Part shown: positions 7,262 through 14,416 of the stretch, in pieces
Layout of the letters: each line of letters begins with the position of its first letter
Numbering within the stretch: the stretch's first letter is position 1
Assembly (NCBI GenBank): GCA_002365855.1
Contig: DFAP01000015.1
Span: forward strand, 1 to 20,248
From: Pelotomaculum sp. UBA3103
GTDB lineage: Bacteria > Bacillota > Desulfotomaculia > Desulfotomaculales > Pelotomaculaceae
Reading direction: 5' to 3'
Length of the DNA stretch: 20,248 nucleotides
Notes under the pieces: generated by a model
The model's database searches: none
Seen by the model: the letters and a program-made list of their open reading frames with translations, nothing else
What the model was told of the DNA's origin: nothing
Made by a program: the position numbers and the translations under genes

Positions 7262-7287
7262 GTGAGACAAGAGAACCGTTTCCCTGT
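7262..7287 (-). repeat. 26-bp dispersed repeat, copy B (inverted relative to copy A)
   Basis: The reverse complement matches 6156-6181 at 22 of 26 positions. With copy A it brackets the SPOCS-like gene and the repeat-rich spacer in inverted orientation, about 1.1 kb apart. It ends 15 bp before the stop codon of the receiver-like gene. Confidence 0.7.
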
Positions 7288-7302
7288 ACCACTTGTTGTC
7301 AA

Positions 7303-7731
7303 TTATCCGGCCTGGGAAGGTACACTGAGGGCTGCATGGTTTATGGAGTCAAGATAATTCGAAAGGCTCTTCGAGAATTCCTTTTCTATAATCAGCAGGG
7401 GATGGTTTTTTGGCAGCCGGTCAATCATAAAGTTATTAGAGACATGATAAATGGGGTTCACTATAAAAACCTTGGGGCCTAAAATGCTTAACAGCGCAAT
7501 TTCAGCCCCGGCATTTATGGAGTAAATTAATTTAATTGCGTTAATTCTGTATGAGTATGTCATTTCCGCATCAATTATCACCAGGTCGGGCTTGAGCCGC
7601 TTATAGGCTGTAACAGCTTCCAGCACGTTTCTGGCTTCGGCTACAACAGTATACCCATTATTGTTAAATGTTTTTACAATTAATGCCCGCATCAAGGTCC
7701 TGTTGTTAAGGATCAATACCCTTTTGCCCAA
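7303..7731 (-). CDS. Degenerate CheY-like receiver domain protein
   Basis: This 142-residue single-domain protein has the receiver fold: strand RVLILNN (4-10), helix, GYTVVAEARNVLEAVTAYK (26-44), strand PDLVIIDAEM (48-57) with a candidate phospho-acceptor D54, and strand EIALLSILG (77-85) with S82 at the Thr/Ser site. The two acidic residues that bind magnesium in normal receivers are replaced by N9-N10, and the conserved Lys-Pro of the last loop is not clear (the region reads FMIDRLPKNHP). Phosphorylation in the usual way is therefore doubtful; it may be a constitutive or differently signalled receiver. The TTG start at 7729-7731 is supported by AAAGGGGTG seven bases upstream. No output domain or kinase is adjacent. 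It stands alone, with terminators on both sides. Confidence 0.75.
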   Translation of the reverse strand: MGKRVLILNNRTLMRALIVKTFNNNGYTVVAEARNVLEAVTAYKRLKPDLVIIDAEMTYSYRINAIKLIYSINAGAEIALLSILGPKVFIVNPIYHVSNNFMIDRLPKNHPLLIIEKEFSKSLSNYLDSINHAALSVPSQAG

Positions 7732-7841
7732 GTCAAAACACCCCTTTATTAATTATTGTTTGAAATACATAATATGACAGAGAAATTATTTTTTTATTTT
7801 CAATATATTATTATTTTCTTAATTTATTAGATTAATCAAAC
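7732..7841. other. A/T-rich intergenic region upstream of the receiver-like gene
   Basis: This stretch is mostly A and T. It must contain the promoter of the minus-strand receiver-like gene, but no -35/-10 pair at standard spacing is convincing (TTGAAA is present, but the nearest TATTAT is 23 bp away). Confidence 0.35.
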
Positions 7842-7878
7842 AAAAAAGGACCTGCCGCAATTTCCCGGCAGATCCTTT
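7842..7878 (-). terminator. Rho-independent terminator of the acyl-CoA synthetase operon
   Basis: AAAGGA-C-CTGCCG (7845-7857) pairs with CGGCAG-A-TCCTTT (7866-7878), with one internal mismatch and an 8-nt loop. Read on the minus strand it ends in six T. It lies 14 bp past the stop codon of the BioD-like/DRTGG gene. Confidence 0.85.
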
Positions 7879-7892
7879 ATAAACGCGGTTTT

Positions 7893-8948
7893 TTACTCTT
7901 CTCTCAGGGAGCTCATGATTGATTGCCAATCACAGTGCTGTTCGATATTTTCCAACGCCGTGTTAATGCCTATGGTGTCCCCGGGTTTAATTCGTCTGGA
8001 AATCTCTGATAACTTCTCAATGGTTGTGTATGTGTCGCTGTGCACCAGGATCAAGGGGACGCCCTTTTCCGCCGCGCGCGAAATGACCTTTACATCCGGG
8101 TACAGCCCGCCGGTCAGAATCAATGCGGACGTGCTTGTTTCAAGAGAGGCCAGGGCCATATCTGCGCGGTCACCGCCCATGATCACCGCTTTGTTCCCCG
8201 AGCGGCGCATATATTTCAGAGCGCTTTCCATAGTCATGGCGCCAACGATAATCTCTTCCACCAGGCGATCTAAATTATCTTCGCCGGCCAGCAGCTCACC
8301 GCCCAGCGCTTCGTAGAATTCCGAGACGGTCGGTGACGCTATTTCAGGCCGTATAGGGATAATGCCCAAAGTTGTACAGCCTTTTTTTTCTAAAATCGGC
8401 TTGAATATGCCTTCTGTTTTAGCGAAGAGCTGCCTCGGCACATTATTGAAGATGTGGCCGATGACAGATAGCCCCCTGCATGTGAAATCGCTGTTAAAAA
8501 ATATGGCCTGGTCAACGCTCAGGTCGTTATCGAGCTTGATAATATTTAAAATGGAAGCGTTGAATACGGGGGCCAGGCTGGCCACGTCGAGCCCGTAGGC
8601 CGCTCCGACGTAGGGAAAGGTCGCCCCGTCGATAATTATTAATTCTGCTTCCCGGGATATTTCCTGGTACGCTTCTTTGATGCAGGCCATGGCTACTTCA
8701 GGGTTATTTAAACCTGAAAGGTATGAAGTCCCTGCCGTAAAGGGCGCTATTTTACATACGTCTGTTCCCATATTCAATATCTCCTGCATCAGCAGGGCGT
8801 CATCTTCGCCGCCAAATAGCTTTGGGCGGCTTCCCACAGGTTTAAAATAAGTGACGTTGACCCCTTCTTTTTTTAGTTTTAACGCCATTCCAAGGGCGAT
8901 GGCAGTCTTGCCGCTTCCCGCGACACCAGTGATATACAGATTTTTCAT
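7893..8948 (-). CDS. BioD-like P-loop/DRTGG domain protein (COG0857, Pta N-terminal-like)
   Basis: This 351-residue protein has an N-terminal dethiobiotin-synthetase-like P-loop domain with the Walker A motif GVAGSGKT (8-15), TYFKPVG and later DGATFPYVGAAYGLD, followed by a DRTGG domain (about 230-330) containing MGGDRADMALASLETS and LILTGGLYPD. This two-domain arrangement equals the N-terminal regulatory part of long phosphotransacetylases, without the catalytic C-terminal domain. Stand-alone copies are known beside ADP-forming acyl-CoA synthetases, as here. The start was moved to the ATG at 8946-8948 because GAGGTG lies six bases upstream; the TGA of the acyl-CoA synthetase gene overlaps that site (10 nt between genes), so the two are translationally coupled. 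A nucleotide-sensing or regulatory role on acetyl-CoA metabolism is an inference; no catalytic activity is claimed. The family call is firm. Confidence 0.88.
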   Translation of the reverse strand: MKNLYITGVAGSGKTAIALGMALKLKKEGVNVTYFKPVGSRPKLFGGEDDALLMQEILNMGTDVCKIAPFTAGTSYLSGLNNPEVAMACIKEAYQEISREAELIIIDGATFPYVGAAYGLDVASLAPVFNASILNIIKLDNDLSVDQAIFFNSDFTCRGLSVIGHIFNNVPRQLFAKTEGIFKPILEKKGCTTLGIIPIRPEIASPTVSEFYEALGGELLAGEDNLDRLVEEIIVGAMTMESALKYMRRSGNKAVIMGGDRADMALASLETSTSALILTGGLYPDVKVISRAAEKGVPLILVHSDTYTTIEKLSEISRRIKPGDTIGINTALENIEQHCDWQSIMSSLREE

Positions 8949-8958
8949 TTCATACACC

Positions 8959-11064
8959 TCACGATAGGGTAATTTTAACATCGAGGGCGGCTGCTCCGTG
9001 TTCATATGCAAATACCGGGTTGATATCGATCTCTGTAATCTCCGGGAAGTCAACAGCGAGTGAGGCCAGGCGGTAGATAATATCGCTTACAGCCCCAATG
9101 TTGACCGGCTTGTCCCCCCGGAAACCTTTCATCAGGGAGTAGGCCTTTGTTTCAGAAATCATCTCCGCTATTTCGCTGCTGGTTAAACCATGTGCCAGCC
9201 GGAAAGAAACATCCTTGATCAGGTTTACGAAAATACCACCAAGCCCAAAGCCGATCAGCGGCCCAAACTGGACATCCCTGGTCATGCCTGCGATCAATTC
9301 TATACCCTTTGGCACCATCTTTTGCACTTCGATGCCATGCGGGATCACTTTGGGTAAATATGTGTGCACGTTTTCAATGATGTCCACGTACGCGCGCCTT
9401 ACATCATCGGGGGTTTTTAAATCAATTACAACCCCGCCCACGTCGGTTTTGTGCAAGATCTTTGGTGAAGCTACTTTAAGGACAACAGGGTAACCTATTT
9501 CATCCGCTATAGCCGCTGCTTCATCGGGGCTTTGGGATAATATGATGGGAATGGCATGAATGCCGTACGCTTCAGCGACCTCGGCAGCCTCGCTGCCGAG
9601 AAGGGCCAGCCGGCGGTCTCTATGTGCGTCATAGAAAACTGCTTTAACGGTCTTCTGATCCGGCTTGAAATAAGCCGCTTCTTGTTTTGTGTCTGCCTGT
9701 TCTATTAGTCTCCTGTACTCTGACATACCTGCAATGGCGGCAATCGCTGTCTCGGGCATGGGAAAGCAAGGGATACCGCTGTTGGAAAGGAGTTTCGTTC
9801 CCTCAGCCAGCGCCTGCCCGCCCATATAAGCGGCAACGATCGTTTTATCCGGGAAGTCCCGGTTATAGTCAATGAGCACCCGTGCCGTTTCTAGCGGCTC
9901 CGTAACCGCCACTGGACATAACAGTACGGCAACGCTGTCAACACTTTCATCCTGTAAAACCTTACCCAGCGCAAACTTGAAGCGATCCGCCCTGGCGTCT
10001 CCCAGAACGTCTACGGGGTTGTAGATACCAGCTTCGGCGGGCAGGTAAGAGCGCAGTTCTTCAATCGTTTCCTTGGAAAAGCGGGCCATCTGAAGGCCGT
10101 GCGCTTCAACCCTGTCAGTCGCTATAATGCCCGGCCCGCCGGAATTGGTCACAATGGCTACCCTGTCCCCCCTGGGTACAGGCTGGTTAACAAAAGATAT
10201 GGCCAGATCAAACAACTCGGACATACTGGACACCCGCAGGACGCCGCACCTCTTAAAGGCGGTATTGTAAGCAAGATCGCTTCCCGCCAGTGCCCCGGTA
10301 TGGGATGAGGCTGCTAGTGCCCCGGACTGGCTTGTGCCTGATTTTAGGATTATGACCGGTTTTTTTCTGGTTGCCTCGGCTACCACTTTTAAAAACTCGG
10401 GGCCGTGCGTCACGTCTTCAATGTAGCAGAGAATTACCTTGGTATTGGGATCGTCGACGGCTTCGGCGATAAAGTCAACCTCACTCAGGTCAGCCTTGTT
10501 GCCCAGGCTGTATATTTTACTGTAGCCAATCCCCCCGGCCGATATGCTCCAGTCCAGGATTGAGGCGAGGATCGCGCCGCTTTGAGAGATAAAGGCGATC
10601 TCACCTTTTGGCGGGAATCCTTTTAAGAAAGTGGCGTTGATCGGGGTATGAGTGTCAATAAATCCGACGACGTTCGGGCCCAGCACGCGCATGCCGTACT
10701 GCCTGCAGATGGACATGAATTCTTTTTCCAGCTCTGCGCCCGCGCGGCCTATTTCTTTAAATCCTGCGGTGATGACAACGAGAGTTTTTACCCCTTTTTT
10801 ACCGCACTCCACGGCCGTGTCCAGAGCTTTCCTGGCGGGGATGCAAAAAATGGCTGTTTCGATATCTTCCGGTACATCAGCCAGGGAGGGAAAACATGGG
10901 ATCCCTAAAATTTCCTTCTCCTTCGGGTTGATCGGATAGATCATCCCTTTATAGCCGCTCTCGACCAGGTTCATTACCAGGGCATAACCGATTTTCCCCG
11001 GTGTATTCGAGGCCCCGATAACGGCCAGGGACTTTGGGCTGGTAAAACTTCCGGTATTTCTCAA
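8959..11064 (-). CDS. Acyl-CoA synthetase, NDP-forming (fused alpha and beta subunits; acetate-CoA ligase ADP-forming type)
   Basis: This 701-residue enzyme interconverts acyl-CoA, ADP and phosphate with acyl acid, CoA and ATP. The alpha part begins with a CoA-binding Rossmann domain, SLAVIGASNTPGKIG; a ligase-CoA domain follows, with the phosphohistidine in SSHTGALAGSD (H255 in this numbering). The last about 220 residues are the beta-type ATP-grasp domain, recognisable from GYPVVLKVASPKILHKTDVG, then FGLGGIFVNLIKDVSFRLA and ITEIDINPVF. Subunits are separate in some archaea and fused here. The TTG at 11062-11064 was chosen because AAGGGGTG lies eight bases upstream; the ATG at 11088 has no such site. 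In an anaerobe this enzyme would conserve energy by making acetate and ATP from acetyl-CoA. Acyl specificity cannot be read. It is divergent from glucan phosphorylase. Confidence 0.93.
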   Translation of the reverse strand: MRNTGSFTSPKSLAVIGASNTPGKIGYALVMNLVESGYKGMIYPINPKEKEILGIPCFPSLADVPEDIETAIFCIPARKALDTAVECGKKGVKTLVVITAGFKEIGRAGAELEKEFMSICRQYGMRVLGPNVVGFIDTHTPINATFLKGFPPKGEIAFISQSGAILASILDWSISAGGIGYSKIYSLGNKADLSEVDFIAEAVDDPNTKVILCYIEDVTHGPEFLKVVAEATRKKPVIILKSGTSQSGALAASSHTGALAGSDLAYNTAFKRCGVLRVSSMSELFDLAISFVNQPVPRGDRVAIVTNSGGPGIIATDRVEAHGLQMARFSKETIEELRSYLPAEAGIYNPVDVLGDARADRFKFALGKVLQDESVDSVAVLLCPVAVTEPLETARVLIDYNRDFPDKTIVAAYMGGQALAEGTKLLSNSGIPCFPMPETAIAAIAGMSEYRRLIEQADTKQEAAYFKPDQKTVKAVFYDAHRDRRLALLGSEAAEVAEAYGIHAIPIILSQSPDEAAAIADEIGYPVVLKVASPKILHKTDVGGVVIDLKTPDDVRRAYVDIIENVHTYLPKVIPHGIEVQKMVPKGIELIAGMTRDVQFGPLIGFGLGGIFVNLIKDVSFRLAHGLTSSEIAEMISETKAYSLMKGFRGDKPVNIGAVSDIIYRLASLAVDFPEITEIDINPVFAYEHGAAALDVKITLS

Positions 11065-11080
11065 GGCAGTTTCACCCCTT

Positions 11081-11112
11081 ATATCCATTATGCTGTTAAA
11101 ATGGATATCATA
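11081..11112 (-). promoter_or_regulatory. Inverted repeat with -10-like element upstream of the acyl-CoA synthetase gene
   Basis: ATATCCAT (11081-11088) and ATGGATAT (11101-11108) are perfect 8-bp inverted arms with a 12-nt spacer. On the minus strand TATGAT (11107-11112) is a candidate -10 at the upstream edge, so the repeat would lie at or just after the transcription start. It could be an operator or a leader hairpin. No strong -35 element is seen. Confidence 0.4.
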
Positions 11113-11130
11113 ATAAAAAGTAATTTCAGG

Positions 11131-11159
11131 TTGACATTTGTGTATTATAATTATATAAG
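11131..11159 (+). promoter_or_regulatory. Sigma-A-type promoter of the glucan phosphorylase gene
   Basis: TTGACA (11131-11136) matches the -35 consensus fully, and TATAAG (11154-11159) matches the -10 consensus at five of six bases, with exactly 17 bp between. The coding start is about 48 bp further on. Confidence 0.75.
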
Positions 11160-11164
11160 GATTT

Positions 11165-11178
11165 TACCCTAACGGGTA
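11165..11178 (+). promoter_or_regulatory. Operator-like palindrome at the transcription start of the phosphorylase gene
   Basis: TACCC (11165-11169) and GGGTA (11174-11178) form a 5-4-5 palindrome that begins at the expected transcription start and is followed by GAATTTTTT. It is placed for a repressor or a short leader hairpin. Confidence 0.4.
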
Positions 11179-11207
11179 GAATTTTTTCGAAAGTCCGGAG
11201 GTGTCCG

Positions 11208-13748
11208 ATGTTTCCTTATCGAGTAGTATCGGTGATCCCTAAGCTTCCTGAGCCCATTAGCAGGCTTAAAGATCTGGCTTATGATTTGTGGTTCAGCTGG
11301 AATCCAGTGGGTATCGAGTTTTACAGGTCGATTAATCCCAAGCTCTGGCGGGAGGTGCACCACAACCCGGTGCTGTTTCTGATGCGCATCGGGGAAAAGG
11401 ATCTTGAGGCTGCCTCAATTGACGATAATTACCTGGCCCTGTACAAGCGTGTCTTTGAACAGTATGACCGCTACCATGAGCAGGAAACGTGGTTTTCAAA
11501 GCATCACCCGGAGCACAAAGAAGACACAATCGCTTACTTTTCTGCGGAGTTTGGCCTTCATGAATCTCACCCTATCTATTCCGGCGGGTTGGGACTGCTG
11601 GCAGGGGACCACTGCAAGTCCGCCAGCGACCTTGGCCTTCCTTTTATCGGTGTTGGTCTTTTGTACAAGCAGGGGTATTTTTATCAGCAGATTAATAGTA
11701 AGGGCCTTCAGGAAGCCGAATACCCTCACCTGAATTTTTTTGAATTGCCTATAACACCGGTAAATAATCCTGACGGCAGCCAGCTTGATGTTACAGTCGA
11801 ACTGATGGGACGGACGGTGTATATCAAGGTATGGAAGGTAAGAGTCGGGAGGATCAGTATTTTTCTGCTGGACACCGATACTCCAAAAAACAGCCCTGAG
11901 GACCGCAGGCTGACAGGACAGCTCTATGGCGGAGACAGGCAGTACCGGATCTCGCAGGAGGTCGTGCTTGGCATTGGTGGGGTCAGGGCCTTGCGGGCAA
12001 TGAGTATAAACCCGCGTGCCTGGCATATCAATGAAGGGCATGCCGCGTTTATGATCGTTGAGAGAATCAGGGAATTAATGCGGTACCTGGTTTCCTTCGA
12101 TACGGCCCGGGAAGTGGTGAGGTCTTCCACAATATTTACCACTCACACTCCTGTGCCGGCAGGGCATGACCTGTTCAACGAGGAACTGCTGGGAAATATT
12201 TTCGCCCCTATTATCAGTGAAATGGGAGTAAACTTTAAGGCCTTTAAAGACCTGGCCTGGGATGAGCAGCGGAACAGCTTTAACATGACTCTGCTGGCTC
12301 TCAGCCACGCCTGTCTGACCAACGGCGTCAGCAAACTGCACGGAAAGGTTACCAGGGAGATGATGCGCTCCTACTTCAGCAGGCTTCACCCGGAAGAAAT
12401 ACCGATAACTTCTGTCACCAATGGTGTACATATGGAGACCTGGATGGCCGTCGAGCTGAAAGAGATTTTTTCAAGATATCTCGGAAAGAGCTGGTTTGAA
12501 CATGTTACCAGCTATGAAATGTGGGAGAAGTTGGACCAGATTCCGGATGGCGAGCTATGGGAAACACACCTGCTGTTGAAGAAAAAACTGTTTGCTTTCA
12601 TTCGCACCAACCTGAAGCAGCAGCGCAGGCGCAACAGGGAAACTGTTGAACGCATCAACGAGGCGGATGGTTATCTCGATCCCAGGATACTGACAATTGG
12701 TTTTGCCAGGCGGTTCGCCACGTATAAAAGGGCCACGCTTCTATTTAGTTGCCCTGAAAGGCTGGCTAAAATGGTCAACAATCCGGAACGGCCGGTGCAG
12801 TTTATTTTTGCCGGCAAGGCTCACCCGGCAGACGCGGCAGGCCAGGAGTTAATCAGTAAGATTTACAGCTATACCAAGCGCCCTGAATTCAGCGGCAAGG
12901 TGTTGCTGCTGGAAAACTATGATATTCACCTGGCCCGGCACATGGTGCAGGGAGTGGACGTCTGGCTGAACACTCCGCGCCGCCCCATGGAAGCCAGCGG
13001 GACCAGCGGTCAAAAGGCGGCCTTGAATGGGGTAATCAACGCCAGCACCCTGGACGGGTGGTGGCCTGAAGCCTACAACGGCCATAACGGTTTTCACATA
13101 GGGACGGAAAACGTGTACCATAATGATGACCTTCAGGATCAGGATGACTGTTATTCTCTGTTCAACGTACTGGAAGAGCAGATTATCCCCATGTTTTACC
13201 GTAGGGCAGAAGGAAACCCGCAGGAATGGCTGAAGGTGATGAAGGAGTCAATTAAAACCATTACCCCAGTCTTTAACACGGACCGTATGGTAGCGGAGTA
13301 TACCGAACGTTTTTACATACCTGCAATAAAGAGAGGGAAGACTTTTACAGAGAATAATAATTACCTCGCCAACCACGCGGGTAACTTCAAGAAGCTGATC
13401 TTGGATTACTGGGACCAGGTCTCTATTGTATCGGTCGAGTCCAACGGAAAACCGACTATGCAGGTGGGTGACAGGCTGGAAGTCAAAGCTGCTGTTAGTC
13501 TGGGGCTGATTTACACGCGCAGTGTGGCGGTGGAGATTGTGTTCGGTACGGTGGAAGAGGGCACGCTGAAAAATATTGTGGTTTACCTCATGGACCTGGA
13601 AGGTGAAATAGCTGATAATGTTTATCGCTACAGGGGGAGCCTGAGCCTGCCGCAGGGCGCTCTGGGCTATACCGTCCGCGTGAGGCCTGAGAGCAGGGAT
13701 TTCCCCCTCGGCGAGCTGCCTCTGGTAACCTGGGCCCAGGTCTTTTAA
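11208..13748 (+). CDS. Alpha-glucan (glycogen/maltodextrin) phosphorylase, GT35 family
   Basis: This 846-residue enzyme releases glucose-1-phosphate from alpha-1,4-glucans with inorganic phosphate and pyridoxal phosphate. The N-terminal domain (about 1-110, LKDLAYDLWFSWNP) is the DUF3417 type found in the actinobacterial, archaeal and clostridial branch. The catalytic part shows AYFSAEFGLHESHPIYSGGL, then NEGHAAF, FTTHTPVPAGHD and TNGVHMETW. The cofactor lysine is K603 in GTSGQKAALNG. The C-terminal 100 residues form an additional beta-rich domain. The ATG at 11208 is preceded by GGAGGTG at good spacing. It is transcribed alone from a consensus promoter and is divergent from the acyl-CoA synthetase. 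No other glycogen genes are in the window, so whether storage glycogen or imported dextrin is the substrate cannot be told. Confidence 0.95.
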   Translation: MFPYRVVSVIPKLPEPISRLKDLAYDLWFSWNPVGIEFYRSINPKLWREVHHNPVLFLMRIGEKDLEAASIDDNYLALYKRVFEQYDRYHEQETWFSKHHPEHKEDTIAYFSAEFGLHESHPIYSGGLGLLAGDHCKSASDLGLPFIGVGLLYKQGYFYQQINSKGLQEAEYPHLNFFELPITPVNNPDGSQLDVTVELMGRTVYIKVWKVRVGRISIFLLDTDTPKNSPEDRRLTGQLYGGDRQYRISQEVVLGIGGVRALRAMSINPRAWHINEGHAAFMIVERIRELMRYLVSFDTAREVVRSSTIFTTHTPVPAGHDLFNEELLGNIFAPIISEMGVNFKAFKDLAWDEQRNSFNMTLLALSHACLTNGVSKLHGKVTREMMRSYFSRLHPEEIPITSVTNGVHMETWMAVELKEIFSRYLGKSWFEHVTSYEMWEKLDQIPDGELWETHLLLKKKLFAFIRTNLKQQRRRNRETVERINEADGYLDPRILTIGFARRFATYKRATLLFSCPERLAKMVNNPERPVQFIFAGKAHPADAAGQELISKIYSYTKRPEFSGKVLLLENYDIHLARHMVQGVDVWLNTPRRPMEASGTSGQKAALNGVINASTLDGWWPEAYNGHNGFHIGTENVYHNDDLQDQDDCYSLFNVLEEQIIPMFYRRAEGNPQEWLKVMKESIKTITPVFNTDRMVAEYTERFYIPAIKRGKTFTENNNYLANHAGNFKKLILDYWDQVSIVSVESNGKPTMQVGDRLEVKAAVSLGLIYTRSVAVEIVFGTVEEGTLKNIVVYLMDLEGEIADNVYRYRGSLSLPQGALGYTVRVRPESRDFPLGELPLVTWAQVF

Positions 13749-13798
13749 GCCCAGGAAGGGTATAGCTTTTACAACAGGCAGGACAGTACAGTACAAAC

Positions 13799-14242
13799 TT
13801 ATGATTTAGCACATTTTTGCAGAAGATTGTAAAGGCTTCTCTTGAAGTTCTCATCATCTTCGGCAGTCCTCTTTTTGGGACCTCTGGTTCTGCCCCCGCC
13901 TCTGCGGAATTTGGCTTTTAATTCCCTCTCTTCAAGAAGGAAGCCGATAGTTTCCTCCCGGTAGATGCGTCCGACAGGTGACACAGCCGAGGCCCCCCTG
14001 CCAAGGGCCATGGCCGCCAGGCCCCAGTCTTGGGTTACCACGATATCTCCCCTGCCGGTAAGGTTTACCACCTGCAGATCAGCTTCCTGGGGCGCGTTGC
14101 CCACCACCACGTGCCGGTCAGACTCTATCCGGTGGTTGAAGCTGGCTACTGTAATCAGGGGCACTGAAAACTCACCCGCCGCCTGGCGGCAGATAGCCAA
14201 AGCCGTTTTTGGAGTTGCGTCCGCATCCACGATAATCTTCAT
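13799..14242 (-). CDS. YaiI/YqxD family protein (DUF188, PIN-like fold)
   Basis: This 147-residue protein belongs to the UPF0178 (YaiI/YqxD) family. The N-terminus [13 protein letters not shown] is diagnostic, with conserved Asp residues, followed by [27 protein letters not shown] (quoted in parts: [13 protein letters not shown]) and a basic C-terminus, [15 protein letters not shown]. The family has a PIN-like nuclease fold and acidic residues, but no firm function is known to me. The start was placed at the ATG at 14240-14242, the position that fits the family N-terminus; the frame extends to 14311 without family-like sequence. A weak GGTG lies six bases upstream. A TATAAT on the minus strand (14258-14263) is so near that the leader would be about 8 nt, or translation from the ATG at 14254 would be leaderless. 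It converges with glucan phosphorylase, with no terminator visible between them. Confidence 0.9.
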   Translation of the reverse strand: MKIIVDADATPKTALAICRQAAGEFSVPLITVASFNHRIESDRHVVVGNAPQEADLQVVNLTGRGDIVVTQDWGLAAMALGRGASAVSPVGRIYREETIGFLLEERELKAKFRRGGGRTRGPKKRTAEDDENFKRSLYNLLQKCAKS

Positions 14243-14257
14243 GTTTTTCACCATTAG

Positions 14258-14263
14258 ATTATA
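14258..14263 (-). promoter_or_regulatory. -10 element of the YaiI/YqxD-like gene
   Basis: A perfect TATAAT on the minus strand lies 15 bp upstream of the chosen start codon. The position 17 bp further upstream does not resemble a -35 element. The implied leader is very short. Confidence 0.3.
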
Positions 14264-14416
14264 TTTTAAAATGTCCTTAATAATCATACCTAAGCAGCAA
14301 TTCAACATCAAGTTTTAATTGAGTTTTTATGGAGTGTCTGTAAAACTGTGGAACTCCCTCTGTGGCCAAGGATTTTCGCCTTAAACATAGAACGTAGTAG
14401 CAGGGGTGAATCGTTT

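Larger units (their letters stand above)
6843..7302. other. 460-bp repeat-rich intergenic region
   Basis: I find no credible coding frame here. From the SPOCS-gene side it holds the -10/palindrome region, an A/T-rich stretch, CTCAGACTGTC twice (7018-7028, 7228-7238), a possible 6-bp-stem hairpin TTGAGG/CCTCAA (7046-7074), a terminator hairpin for the gene to the right (7137-7166), ACAAGAGAACC twice (7217-7227, 7267-7277) and copy B of the 26-bp repeat. The patchwork looks like decayed repeat or element debris rather than a simple promoter region. Confidence 0.6.

Noticed and set aside
11131..11151. TTGACA with TATAAT only 9 bp downstream
   Set aside because: The spacing is too short for a sigma-A promoter. 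The later TATAAG at 17 bp is the better -10.
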